DNA of 64,000 bases from GCA-020343675 sp964462945. GTDB taxonomy: Bacteria; Planctomycetota; Phycisphaerae; Sedimentisphaerales; Anaerobacaceae. The stretch covers positions 1-64,000 of the forward strand of contig CAYWZW010000023.1 in NCBI GenBank assembly GCA_964462945.1, given 5' to 3'. Position 1 is the first letter of the stretch. Every line of letters begins with the position of its first letter. The notes beneath the pieces are model-generated. The model did not search any database, was not told the DNA's origin, and saw only the letters and a program-made list of their open reading frames with translations. Below, in pieces: positions 1 through 7,828 of the stretch. A program made the translations under genes and the position numbers.

Positions 1-27
1 GCGATTATAATATCGCCTGAAGGTCGT

Positions 28-168
28 TCAAGTATTACTCAGACAGGCTCCTAGAAAGGGAAAGAGGTCGCAATTACACTCCGGATTCTGGCAATAGCCG
101 CCGGAGCGGGCAATAAGCGCGCGAAAAGTGTCAGCCGGAATATGTCTGGTATCGCGTGTGTCTGTCAT
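28..168 (-). pseudogene. HNH nuclease-like N-terminal remnant
   Basis: A 46-codon reading frame preceded by GGAAGGG. The product contains ARSGGYCQNPECN, which resembles the first zinc-binding half of HNH endonuclease domains (CxxxxC next to Gly-Gly-Tyr), but it stops about 14 residues later, before any His-Asn-His core. No continuation is visible in the other frames up to the window edge. It is most likely the broken start of an HNH gene; a genuine short peptide cannot be excluded. Confidence 0.35.
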
Positions 169-303
169 ACCCTTCCAATCCTAATATAGCATATATGTAG
201 CACTTCTTCCACTGTCCTGTGTCACCATTATACACATTCGCCTTCTGAAGCAAGCCTGTGCTGCATCACCGAACTCATCAGAAACAAAAAACGGATGTTA
301 TTA

Positions 304-795
304 TCACCCCCGCCCGGTGATGAGGGAAATCAAAGAGTGTACCAAATGTAAGAACCCACCGCCAATCAAGAAGTAGAAAATCACGGGTTGCAAAGACCTA
401 AGCTCTGCCGTTTTCTCTCCGTCTTTGTAGTATCTTAGATATTTCACCTCCTTTGCCGGGTCGTTGATGATCCGGTTGATTCTCTCCATAAACTCGGTTT
501 TCGTCTTGCCCCAACCGTGGATGAACAGGTGAAGCCTGCGGTCGAGTTTGCAGAACACGGCCATGATAGCTAGTAAGGCCACTGACACGAGTGCCGAATA
601 TAGTCCTGACGAAAACTTCATGGTGAAGGTGAACATGGCGGCGAACAAAACGAGAGCGTAGTTCATGTTTCGTTGACGTAGTTCGCTAATGTGTGTGATC
701 TTCTGCTCCGCTTGCTGAAGCAGGGTTGTCAATAGGGCGATCCTGCGATCAACGTTTTCAGGCTCAGTAGAGCCATTCAACACTAATTCCCTCAT
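304..795 (-). CDS. hypothetical membrane protein, 163 aa
   Basis: I do not recognise the family. The N-terminal 45 residues are charged and helical, suggesting a short coiled coil. Two adjacent hydrophobic segments follow at about residues 46-82 (LVLFAAMFTF, LVSVALLAIMAVF), then a soluble basic stretch of about 50 residues and a last hydrophobic segment near residues 137-160. The start has a good ribosome site (GGGAG about 6 bases upstream). The gene stands alone between the HNH remnant and the leucine operon, with lower GC than the leu genes, so it may be recently acquired. No function is proposed. Confidence 0.6.
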   Translation of the reverse strand: MRELVLNGSTEPENVDRRIALLTTLLQQAEQKITHISELRQRNMNYALVLFAAMFTFTMKFSSGLYSALVSVALLAIMAVFCKLDRRLHLFIHGWGKTKTEFMERINRIINDPAKEVKYLRYYKDGEKTAELRSLQPVIFYFLIGGGFLHLVHSLISLITGRG

Positions 796-1034
796 AGTTG
801 CTCCCTTTGCCGAACAATGATTATACGCTCGTTATAAAACGGTAAACAGAGATTTCTTTTTTTGTATAGACTTGTTACTCCTCTTCACTTAGGTCCTTCC
901 GCATCTCTCATAGGGCTCTCAGAACAGATGCGTCAAGACCGGCTCGAACGCCATCTTGATATGACATCTTCCCACAATCCTGCCTATTTGTCACCTACCA
1001 TCTGGAAATCCACGTTAGAGCTATAAGCGCTTTG

Positions 1035-1089
1035 TCGGGTGGGCTATAGCCCACCGAATCGATCCTGGTGGGGCAAGCCCCACCCTACG
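1035..1089. repeat. REP-like double hairpin, family A copy 1
   Basis: Two adjacent hairpins, GGGTGGGC-tata-GCCCACC and GGTGGGGC-aa-GCCCCACC, joined by GAATCGATCCT. A closely related copy lies at 26523-26612, where the joint and second hairpin are nearly identical and the first hairpin is longer. It sits just 3' of leuD and could also act as its transcription terminator or mRNA end stabiliser. Confidence 0.75.
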
Positions 1090-1111
1090 CTGCTCCCAGG
1101 ATTGGTGCGAT

Positions 1112-1636
1112 TTATCGCATCCTGCCTCTGCTTTTTGGCTTGTGACTTTTTACTTTTGCCTTTTTCTGTATGTGCTCCAACAGGCCGCCGTCGTTGATGA
1201 TTTCGAGGGCAAAACTTGGTAGCGGCGTAAAAGCATAATTAACACCTTTGTTTATAACCTTGATCGTACCTTTTTTGTTGTCGATTTCAAGTTCATCGCC
1301 ATCTTCAATTCCATCCGGAGCGTGTGGTGACTCGATAATGTAAAAGCCGTTATTGATGGCGTTGCGATAAAAGATCCGGGCGAACGACTTGGCGATTACG
1401 GTCGCGACGCCAGCCCCGCGAATCGCCCAGACGGCGTGCTCTCGCGATGAGCCGCAGCCGAAGTCCTCACCGGCCACGATGACGTCGCCCTGCTTGACCT
1501 TGTTGACAAAGTCCTCGTCCAAATCCTCCAGACAGTGCCTCGCAAGCTCGGCCTTGTCGTCCGTATTCAAGTACCGAGCCGGTATGATCTCGTCGGTATT
1601 GATGTGGTCACGCTTGTACACATGAGCTTTTGACAT
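1112..1636 (-). CDS. leuD: 3-isopropylmalate dehydratase small subunit
   Basis: Small swivel subunit of isopropylmalate isomerase, which with LeuC converts 2-isopropylmalate to 3-isopropylmalate in leucine synthesis. The 174-residue product opens with HINTDEIIPARYL and carries the family loop GEDFGCGSSREHAVWAI and the segment FARIFYRNAINNG. I start at the ATG at 1636, which begins MSKAHVYK and has AAAAGGGAA upstream; the longer frame would run back into the inverted repeat of the GxxExxY element. The C-terminal tail is basic (KKAKVKSHKPKSRGRMR) and longer than usual. It is the last gene of the leuA-leuC-leuD operon, separated from leuC by the GxxExxY element. Confidence 0.93.
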   Translation of the reverse strand: MSKAHVYKRDHINTDEIIPARYLNTDDKAELARHCLEDLDEDFVNKVKQGDVIVAGEDFGCGSSREHAVWAIRGAGVATVIAKSFARIFYRNAINNGFYIIESPHAPDGIEDGDELEIDNKKGTIKVINKGVNYAFTPLPSFALEIINDGGLLEHIQKKAKVKSHKPKSRGRMR

Positions 1637-1655
1637 AATTTCCCTTTTCTTTTTC

Positions 1656-1684
1656 AACCGCGGATTGCGCTGATTACGCGGATT
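1656..1684. repeat. left inverted arm of GxxExxY element
   Basis: Begins AACCGCGGATTGCGC and ends GATTACGCGGATT. It contains the stop codon of the GxxExxY gene (1674-1676) and pairs with the arm at 2066-2093. Confidence 0.75.
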
Positions 1685-2060
1685 TTGTGTTAGCAAAGCG
1701 TTTATATTCAAGCGACCGTGTTCCGAAGTTCAGCAGCAAGCCAACTGGCAGTTTGGTTGCTTTTAAATAGTTCAAAACCTGTGCCTTTTCAATATCTCCC
1801 AGTTGCGAAAGAGCTTTCAGTTCAACCACAACCACGTCTTGAATTAAAAAATCACATACAAAATGCTTTGCAAGTTTTCCTTTGTAGAAGATGTCAATCG
1901 AGTGCTGCCGTTTATAAGATATACGTCGTAACTCCAATTCTATGGCGAATGCTTCTTCGTAAACGCTCTCCAGAAATCCGGGACCCAGGATTTTGTGTAC
2001 CTCTATTGCCGCTCCAATCACAGGACCAGTAATTTCAGAGTATAGAAGTTGCGTTGCCAT
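1674..2060 (-). CDS. GxxExxY family protein
   Basis: 128-residue member of the GxxExxY family, a small PD-(D/E)XK-fold group of unknown biochemical role. The signature is GPGFLESVYEEAF at about residues 27-39, followed by the expected pattern of an acidic residue in FVCDFLIQD and VVVELKAL, resembling a nuclease-like D...ExK core. The family usually measures 120-135 residues, so it looks complete. The start has no strong ribosome site, but the next in-frame Met would lose the conserved N-terminus. It lies inside an inverted-repeat-bounded unit between leuC and leuD, on their strand, so it is presumably co-transcribed with them. There is no sign that it functions in leucine synthesis. Confidence 0.85.
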   Translation of the reverse strand: MATQLLYSEITGPVIGAAIEVHKILGPGFLESVYEEAFAIELELRRISYKRQHSIDIFYKGKLAKHFVCDFLIQDVVVVELKALSQLGDIEKAQVLNYLKATKLPVGLLLNFGTRSLEYKRFANTKSA

Positions 2061-2065
2061 ATTTC

Positions 2066-2093
2066 GTCCGCGTAATCCGCGTAATCTGCGGTT
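2066..2093. repeat. right inverted arm of GxxExxY element
   Basis: Reverse complement begins AACCGCAGATTACGCGGATT. It directly abuts and overlaps the leuC stop codon and pairs with 1656-1684. Confidence 0.75.
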
Positions 2094-3354
2094 ACATATA
2101 TTTTCTCGGGTCCGTTATTTTTCCTTCAACGGCGCTGGCCGCCGCGGTCGCGGGGCTGGCTAAATAGACCTCGCTCTTGGGGTGTCCCATTCGGCCGACG
2201 AAGTTCCGGTTGGTCGTGCTGATGCACTTTTCGCCGGACGCGAGAATACCCATATACCCGCCCAGGCACGCGCCACAGGTTGGCGCGGCGATCACGCAGC
2301 CGGCGGCGTAGAAAACGTCGAACAGCCCCTCGTCTTTCGCCTGTTTCCAGACCGCCGGCGTGGCCGGCACCACGATTGTGCGAATAGCGACTCGTTTGCC
2401 TTCGAGAATCTTTGCCGCGATTCTCAGGTCCTCGATTCGCCCGTTCGTGCAGCTTCCGATATACGCCTGGTCCATCTTTTTGCCGGCACACTCGCCGACG
2501 GGAACACCGCCGCTCGGCAAATGCGGCAGAGCGACCGTCGGCTCGATTGCTGAGCAGTCAAACTCTTCGGTCACGACGTATCCGGCGTCAGTGTCCGATT
2601 TGTAAACGGTATAGTCTTTGTTGTCCTTGAGGTGCTCGTCGAGGTAGCGCTTTGTCACTTTATCGAACGCCATGATGCCGCTCTTGGCGCCGGCCTCGAT
2701 GGCCATGTTCGTGATGGTCATTCGCGCTTCCATCGACATGTCGGCAAGGGCCGGGCCGACAAATTCCATCGCCCTATAGAGCGCGCCGTCAACGCCGATT
2801 CTCGCGATGACGGCAAGAATCACGTCCTTGCTATAGACGCCCGGCCGCAGCGAGCCGTCGAGGACGAGCTTGATCGACGCCGGGACCTTGAACCACAACT
2901 GCCCCGTCGCGATGGCCGCCGCCGTGTCCGTGGAGCCGATGCCTGTGCTGAAGGCCGCAAACGCCCCGTAGGTGCACGTGTGGGAATCGCCGCCCACGAT
3001 GACTTCGCCCGGCCGGATGTGCCCCTGCTCCGGCAGCAGGGCGTGACAGACGCCAGCCCGGCCGAGCTTGTAATAGTGTTTGATCTTGTGCCGCCTGGCC
3101 CACGCGTCCAGCCGCTTGTGAAGCTCGGCGCTCTTGATGTCCTTGGCCGGCTGAAAATGGTCCGGCGTCACGACGATTTTCTCCCGGTCGAACACCCGGT
3201 CGATGCCTCGCTCTTCGAGCATCGAAATCGCCGGCGGCGTCGTCACATCGTGACACATCACAACGTCGATCTTCGCATCGACAAGCTCGCCCGGCACGAC
3301 TTTTTTCCTGCCGGCCGCCTTCGCCAAAATCTTCTCGGTAATCGTCATTCCCAT
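2092..3354 (-). CDS. leuC: 3-isopropylmalate dehydratase large subunit
   Basis: Large, [4Fe-4S]-containing aconitase-family subunit that isomerises 2-isopropylmalate together with LeuD. The 420-residue length matches the short bacterial/archaeal LeuC class. Landmarks are MCHDVTTPPA, VGGDSHTCTYGA, GSCTNGR and PTCGACLGGYMG; the Cys residues of the last three supply the cluster ligands. I choose the ATG at 3354 because GAGGAAG lies about 8 bases upstream; the frame is open for another 99 codons upstream but that part overlaps leuA and has no family likeness. It is the second gene of the operon, 22 bases after leuA. Confidence 0.93.
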   Translation of the reverse strand: MGMTITEKILAKAAGRKKVVPGELVDAKIDVVMCHDVTTPPAISMLEERGIDRVFDREKIVVTPDHFQPAKDIKSAELHKRLDAWARRHKIKHYYKLGRAGVCHALLPEQGHIRPGEVIVGGDSHTCTYGAFAAFSTGIGSTDTAAAIATGQLWFKVPASIKLVLDGSLRPGVYSKDVILAVIARIGVDGALYRAMEFVGPALADMSMEARMTITNMAIEAGAKSGIMAFDKVTKRYLDEHLKDNKDYTVYKSDTDAGYVVTEEFDCSAIEPTVALPHLPSGGVPVGECAGKKMDQAYIGSCTNGRIEDLRIAAKILEGKRVAIRTIVVPATPAVWKQAKDEGLFDVFYAAGCVIAAPTCGACLGGYMGILASGEKCISTTNRNFVGRMGHPKSEVYLASPATAAASAVEGKITDPRKYM

Positions 3355-3376
3355 TTCTTTACTTCCTCTGCGATCT

Positions 3377-4954
3377 TTACAGTTCTGCTTTGACTTCGGG
3401 CTGTTCGCCTTTTGCCTTTGCCGCGACCATCCTGTTGATGGCATCCATGTACGCCTTCGCGGAGGCCTCGATGATGTCCGTGGAAATTCCGCGGCCGACG
3501 AACGTGCTGCCGTCCTTGGTGATTCTAACCGTCGCTTCGCCGAGCGCCTCTTTGCCGCCCGTGACGGCTCGGATCGAGTAGTTCTCCAGCTTCGGTGAGA
3601 GGCCCGTGGCCTGTCGGATCGCCTCGTATGCCGCATCGACCGGGCCGTCACCGCACGCGGCGGCCTGCTTGGTTTTGTCTTTGGTCTTTATTTTGACGCT
3701 CGCCGTCGGCAGCGTGCCGGTCCCGCAGGCGACGTGCAGATACTGCAGCTCATAAACGCGCTCGACAACGTGAATCTCGTCGCTGATAATCGCGGCAAGG
3801 TCCTCGTCAAAGACTTCCTTCTTCTTATCGGCAACGGCCAGGAACCGCTCGTAGGTCTTCTCCAGCTCCTCTTTAGAGAGCTTATAGCCCATCTCTTCGA
3901 GCCGGTGACGCAGGCCGTGACGCCCCGTGCGCGCCGTCAGAACGACGCGGCTCTCGGCCAGGCCGATCTCCTCGGGCCGCATGATCTCGTACGTTTCGCG
4001 CTTTTTCAAGAACCCGTCCACGTGGATGCCGGAGCTGTGCGCGAACGCATTGTGGCCCACGACGGCCTTGTTCGCAGGCACCGGCATACCCAGCATGTCC
4101 GCGACCATCCTGCTGGTGCGATAGAACTCGCGGGTGTTGATATTCGTTTCCACGTCCTCGAAGAAGTCCCGGCGCGTATGAATCGCCATGACGACCTCTT
4201 CGATAGCCGCGTTGCCGGCCCGTTCGCCGACGCCGTTTATAGTCCCTTCGACCTGCCTGGCGCCGTTCTTTACGCCGGCCAACGAATTCGCCACCGCCAT
4301 GCCTAAATCATCGTGACAATGCACGCTGATGACCGCCTTGGCGATGTTCGGCACGTTGGCGCGGATGTCCCGAATCAAGGCCCCGTACTGTTCGGGCATG
4401 GCATAGCCCGTCGTATCGGGGATGTTGACGACGGTCGCGCCGGCGTCAATCACCGCTTCCAATATCTCGTAGAGAAAAGCCCGGTCGGCCCGGCCGGAAT
4501 CCTCGGCGTAAAATTCGATGTCCTTGACGTACTGGGCCGTGTGCTTGACCGCCTCGACCGCCATCTTCAGGATCGTGGCCTGCTTTTCGCCCATCGTCTT
4601 GCCGTACTTCTCGTCGGCGAATTTTCCCGCGATGTGAATCTGCGAGACGCCGATGCCCGTATGGATGCGGGGCCGTTTGGCCTTGGCTAAGGCCTTCCTG
4701 CACGTCTCGATATCGTCCTTGATGGCCCGCGTCAGGCCGCATATCACGGGGCCTTCAATCTCCTCGGAGATCAAGCGCACGGCCTCGAAATCCTCCGGCG
4801 ATGAGGCGGGGAACCCGGCCTCGATGATATCGACGTTCAGCCGGACCAACTGCCGGGCGATTTCCACCTTCTCTCGCGCCCCTAAGCGGCTGCCCGCGGC
4901 TTGCTCGCCGTCACGCAACGTCGTATCGAAAATTTGAACTTTTTCTTTGGACAT
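3377..4954 (-). CDS. leuA: 2-isopropylmalate synthase
   Basis: Condenses acetyl-CoA with 2-oxoisovalerate, the committed and normally leucine-inhibited step of leucine synthesis. At 525 residues it has the full arrangement: DRE-TIM barrel from the start (FDTTLRDGEQAAGSRL, HCHDDLGMAVANSLAG, GVGERAGN) and a C-terminal LeuA dimer/regulatory domain from about residue 390 (GTGTLPTASVKI, YEAIRQATGL). The start is preceded by AATAGGAGAAATAAAG, a very good ribosome site. It is the first structural gene of the operon and has a long leader with a probable leucine-rich leader peptide upstream, so attenuation as well as feedback inhibition is likely. Confidence 0.95.
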   Translation of the reverse strand: MSKEKVQIFDTTLRDGEQAAGSRLGAREKVEIARQLVRLNVDIIEAGFPASSPEDFEAVRLISEEIEGPVICGLTRAIKDDIETCRKALAKAKRPRIHTGIGVSQIHIAGKFADEKYGKTMGEKQATILKMAVEAVKHTAQYVKDIEFYAEDSGRADRAFLYEILEAVIDAGATVVNIPDTTGYAMPEQYGALIRDIRANVPNIAKAVISVHCHDDLGMAVANSLAGVKNGARQVEGTINGVGERAGNAAIEEVVMAIHTRRDFFEDVETNINTREFYRTSRMVADMLGMPVPANKAVVGHNAFAHSSGIHVDGFLKKRETYEIMRPEEIGLAESRVVLTARTGRHGLRHRLEEMGYKLSKEELEKTYERFLAVADKKKEVFDEDLAAIISDEIHVVERVYELQYLHVACGTGTLPTASVKIKTKDKTKQAAACGDGPVDAAYEAIRQATGLSPKLENYSIRAVTGGKEALGEATVRITKDGSTFVGRGISTDIIEASAKAYMDAINRMVAAKAKGEQPEVKAEL

Positions 4955-5134
4955 CTTTATTTCTCCTATTACCGCCGAGCCCGCCGAGATTCCTGTATTC
5001 TATATTCCGTGTTTGGCGTTCTCTGCGCTCTTTGCACTTAATCGTCAATTTTGGCTAAATTATGCCCCAAGCAGGGCCAAATTACCAAGAATTTGCGGAA
5101 AAAACGGGTCTGGGATTAGATTGTAGAGGTATCG

Positions 5135-5218
5135 TTAGCGCGCCTGCCGGCGCAGCAGCAGCGTATTGAGGCCAATACCAGCTGGAAAGGAAAAACAAAC
5201 AATGTAATTCTTACTCAT
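5135..5218 (-). CDS. probable leu operon leader peptide, 27 aa
   Basis: A 27-codon frame that starts with ATG at 5218 (MSKNYIVC...) and ends GLNTLLLRRQAR. Four of six codons in the GLNTLLL stretch are Leu (CTC, CTG, CTG, CTG), the classical mark of a leucine attenuator peptide. It lies about 180 bases upstream of leuA on the same strand. The putative -10 box TATAAT ends only 7 bases before the ATG, so the transcript would start at or next to the start codon and the peptide would be leaderless. I see a run of six T about 50 bases further on but no strong terminator stem directly in front of it, so the attenuation mechanism is not established. Confidence 0.5.
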   Translation of the reverse strand: MSKNYIVCFSFPAGIGLNTLLLRRQAR

Positions 5219-5225
5219 GTGAACT

Positions 5226-5253
5226 ATTATATCGGCACTAAGCAATTCTGCAA
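5226..5253 (-). promoter_or_regulatory. putative sigma-70 promoter of the leu operon
   Basis: On the minus strand, TTGCAG (5253-5248), 16 bases, then TATAAT (5231-5226), a close match to the housekeeping consensus. Predicted start is around 5218-5219, at the leader peptide ATG. Confidence 0.5.
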
Positions 5254-5413
5254 GCATTTTTACCCACAAAATCGGCCCAAAATCCACGATTTTTCAGGTT
5301 CTTTCACTTTTCTTGAGACTGTAGCAACAAGACAGAGGTTTTTTGAGTAGTTTCGGTCCGGATGGCCGGCATTTTCAACATGGAACTCGAGAGCTATGTT
5401 GGAGGATGTCAGA

Positions 5414-5551
5414 ATGTTTGGACCGGGCAAATACATTGGCAATGTAACCGGAGGAATCACTCGCGTTGAGGATTTGCCTAAACCAAAACTTGTCCAGCGC
5501 AGCCGTAACTTTAAGCGCAGAGCCTGTCCGGACTGCCACCATAGTGCCTAA
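5414..5551 (+). pseudogene. short zinc-ribbon ORF, possible transposase remnant
   Basis: A 45-codon frame with an excellent ribosome site (GGAGG, 8 bases before the ATG). The product ends RRACPDCHHSA and then meets a stop. It resembles the N-terminal zinc-ribbon leader of some planctomycete transposases, where a CPxCGHxAYRD segment continues into the main protein, but the continuation is absent here. The comparison is from memory and weak. It may equally be a genuine small protein with half a zinc ribbon. Confidence 0.25.
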
Positions 5552-5604
5552 TGTCCCATAAGAATGTGCGGAGGATATCCTACGGTATCTGCTGTCGCTA
5601 AACA

Positions 5605-5666
5605 GCACAAGCGCACAAGAGCTTATCCCTTGTGCTCTTATGACCTGTGCTCTTGTACTCTTGTGC
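5605..5666. repeat. imperfect hairpin of CTTGTGCTCTT units
   Basis: Arms GCACAAGCGCACAAGAG (5605-5621) and CTCTTGTACTCTTGTGC (5650-5666) pair at about 15 of 17 positions, with further CTTGTGCTCTTATG units between them. It begins directly after the stop codon of the minus-strand gene at 5667-7055, so it could end that transcript, though there is no clear U-run. It belongs to the same general kind of short-period palindromic repeat seen elsewhere in the window. Confidence 0.55.
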
Positions 5667-7055
5667 CTACAGACTTGATTCCGAGTAAGAAGCGGGATTG
5701 TAATCCAGCTCCCGGTACAGATCGAAGCCGGCCGGAATCTTCGTGCCGCCCGCCCGGTCGAAATTCATGGTTGCGTTGCCCTCTACAACAGTAGGGCTAT
5801 TGGAATAGTTAATAATCGAGCCTTTGATCTGGGCATTCACATTGCCGGAAAAATGGACGCCGCTCACAGCCACAACTCCCTCCAATGTGGAGAAGTTACC
5901 GCCGAACGTCATAAAGAACCCTGGAGCAATGATGGAAGTACCGATCTCGTTGCGGATAGCATCAAACTGCGGATCATTCGGGTAGGGCTGGCTGGCAAAA
6001 TTACCCAAGATGTCGATTCGGCGCGAGGCCGGATCAGGATTAATCACATCCCCGTCGGCAACCATGACGCCCTGAAGGGCCACGTTCCTGCCAAATGTGA
6101 CCTTGTTGGGCGATTCGATAAACAAGACTTCTTGTACCGTGACGGTGCCCTGAAAAACGGGGTTCGTTCCAGCTTTTATGGTAGCATTGGTCAGCGTCAT
6201 TCCCTTGCTCAGATCAGTGGAGCCGTCAACAACAGGCCCCGTAGCGTATGCCCTGAAGCGATCTACATCCGGAACAGGAAATTCCGGGCTGTCCATGCCG
6301 ATGGAGACATGATTGTCGATAGCGGTCTGGCCGTGGTCGCCGGCGATTAACACGTCGCCTTGAAAGTCCACATTGGCAGCCGGGTTGCCGATATTGATGT
6401 TCCCGTCGAAGTTTGTGTTACCACTGACAAGCACGGCCATCGGATTGCTTGCACTTTCAACAAAAACGTCGGCTTCCCATGCGGCGTTTACAGCGGTTAT
6501 CGTGGGATTGCCCGGGAAGTTGAGAGGTCCTTTCGTGGCCAGGCCGAAATTGAAGATCGTAAAGACATAGGGCTGGATGTTGAACAGAACTGTGATTGTG
6601 CGCGTTATGTCCCCGCTGTGGCCCGTGACCCGAGTCTGCAGGATCGTGGGTTGGCTGGTGATCTGGATTCGCGCGTCAAAGTTCTGCCCGGTCGTCGAGT
6701 CCAGCATTACGGTCCCGATCGAGCCGTCATTCTGTACGCTCACATTTGTGACCCCGTTGGCGATCAAATCATTCTTCAACTCACTGACTATTGTACTGAA
6801 GTAGCTGGCTGGCGGCGTCGAGCTTGAGAACAGCACACGGCTGAGCCAGTACCTGATGACATCCTGGCCCGATTGAGCGGCCACGAACGCAGTGTTGATA
6901 TTGTGATGATTTGAGGCAAGCTGGACATTCGTCCCGGACATTGTCATCATGCCGATAGCCAGGGCCGAAAATATGAGCACAAACATCATGGACACGATGA
7001 GCGCACTGGCCCGTCGTTTCTGGCACGCTATCTTTAGCTTTCTTGCGGGTGTCAT
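5667..7055 (-). CDS. PilX-like pilus-associated protein with adhesin-like body
   Basis: 462-residue exported protein. The N-terminus (KRRASALIVSMMFVLIFSALAIGMMTMSGTN) has the basic n-region and long hydrophobic helix typical of PilX/PulG-like minor pilin components, then an Ala-Ser-rich helix with FVAAQSGQDVIRYWL. The body from about residue 170 is beta-rich with repeated Asn/Gly turns (GNTNFDGNINIGNP, DVLIAGDHGQTA, GNFSTLEGVVAVSGVHF), like planctomycete proteins that present a right-handed beta structure on a pilin stem. I start at the ATG at 7055 because GGGGAGGG stands just upstream. It is monocistronic and divergent from the heme operon. The substrate or partner is unknown. Confidence 0.6.
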   Translation of the reverse strand: MTPARKLKIACQKRRASALIVSMMFVLIFSALAIGMMTMSGTNVQLASNHHNINTAFVAAQSGQDVIRYWLSRVLFSSSTPPASYFSTIVSELKNDLIANGVTNVSVQNDGSIGTVMLDSTTGQNFDARIQITSQPTILQTRVTGHSGDITRTITVLFNIQPYVFTIFNFGLATKGPLNFPGNPTITAVNAAWEADVFVESASNPMAVLVSGNTNFDGNINIGNPAANVDFQGDVLIAGDHGQTAIDNHVSIGMDSPEFPVPDVDRFRAYATGPVVDGSTDLSKGMTLTNATIKAGTNPVFQGTVTVQEVLFIESPNKVTFGRNVALQGVMVADGDVINPDPASRRIDILGNFASQPYPNDPQFDAIRNEIGTSIIAPGFFMTFGGNFSTLEGVVAVSGVHFSGNVNAQIKGSIINYSNSPTVVEGNATMNFDRAGGTKIPAGFDLYRELDYNPASYSESSL

Positions 7056-7192
7056 TTTTCTCCCTCCCCAGGAAGAACCCCCGTTGGACAGATAATTGGA
7101 ACTTCTATGTGCCACTCAAAGTATGGTAAATGTGTTGTCCCAGACAAAACCTGTTTATTGCCATGATTGCCGACCAGGCACATGAAGTTTTC

Positions 7193-7221
7193 TTGCAATT
7201 GCAGGTAGAATCTGCTAAAAT
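7193..7221 (+). promoter_or_regulatory. putative sigma-70 promoter of ahbB-hemX-hemA operon
   Basis: TTGCAA (7193-7198), 17 bases, TAAAAT (7216-7221). The predicted start near 7228 leaves a leader of about 90 bases before ahbB. Confidence 0.5.
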
Positions 7222-7319
7222 ACTTGCATAATAGGGGCTTTTCCTGTTTCTGGGAAAAATCAGTGGTGGTATATGACCCGTTTAGTCCGTTTGATTTCAC
7301 ATAGCGATGAGAAGTAGGG

Positions 7320-7826
7320 ATGAGTTGTTCAGTTTCCGATATTGAGAGGAGGATATTGGCCGTTCTCCAGGGGGGATTTCCAAGAAGTCAGACCCCTTTC
7401 GAGGATATGGCCGAGCAGGCGGGGACCACCACGGAGCAGTTTCTGGCTGTTCTTGAAAGTTGGAAGGCAGAAGGCAAGCTGCGACGAATAGGATTGATCG
7501 TAGATCATTTCAAAGTGGGCTTCTCCGGCGGCGCGATGGTTGTCTGGCAGGTTGAGCCCGGACGCATCGAGCAGGTGGGCAAGATGCTGGGGGGCTTCAG
7601 AGAGGTCAGTCATGCGTACGAGCGGGAAACAGCTCAGAACTGGCCGTTCAACTTGTACACGATGGTCCACGGGACCGATATTCAGGATGTTGGACGGACC
7701 GTGGAGCGTATGAGCCGGGCTTGCGCGGTATCTAACTATCGCATACTGACGACCCAAAAGGAGCTCAAGAAGGTTCCACCGACCTATTTCCCGGAGTGGG
7801 GCCCGACAGACACGAAGGAAGAATAA
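7320..7826 (+). CDS. ahbB: siroheme decarboxylase subunit, AhbB-like
   Basis: 168-residue Lrp/AsnC-fold protein of the AhbA/AhbB/NirDLGH group. With AhbA it removes two carboxylates from siroheme to give 12,18-didecarboxysiroheme, in the cytoplasm. An N-terminal winged-helix portion (DIERRILAVLQGGFPRSQTPFEDMAEQAG, KLRRIGLIVDHFKVGFSGGAMVVW) is followed by the AsnC-like ligand domain with FREVSHAYERE and the segment NWPFNLYTMVHG, which is characteristic of the AhbB side of the pair. It heads an operon with hemX, hemA, ahbD and ahbC; the stop is two bases from the hemX start. Its partner ahbA is 12 kb away at 19591. Confidence 0.85.
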   Translation: MSCSVSDIERRILAVLQGGFPRSQTPFEDMAEQAGTTTEQFLAVLESWKAEGKLRRIGLIVDHFKVGFSGGAMVVWQVEPGRIEQVGKMLGGFREVSHAYERETAQNWPFNLYTMVHGTDIQDVGRTVERMSRACAVSNYRILTTQKELKKVPPTYFPEWGPTDTKEE

Positions 7827-7828
7827 GG

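Larger units (their letters stand above)
1656..2093 (-). mobile_element. GxxExxY element with terminal inverted repeats
   Basis: A 438-bp unit made of one gene bounded by 28-29 base inverted arms at 1656-1684 and 2066-2093. Read outward-in, both arms run AACCGC(G/A)GATT followed by a GATTACGCGGA core; about 24 of 28 positions agree. The outer end of one arm supplies part of the leuC stop codon (TAA at 2092-2094), and the other ends just upstream of the leuD ribosome site. The layout looks like a small insertion between leuC and leuD. No transposase is encoded, so mobilisation would be in trans or historical; the mobile label is an inference. Confidence 0.5.

Noticed and set aside
2632..3393. 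Plus-strand frame (253 codons) opposite leuC
   Set aside because: leuC motifs are unmistakable on the minus strand; the other frame is a high-GC shadow.
4955..5134. T-box or other leucine-sensing RNA upstream of leuA
   Set aside because: I could not find a T-box sequence or specifier loop; the Leu-rich short frame explains the leader better.
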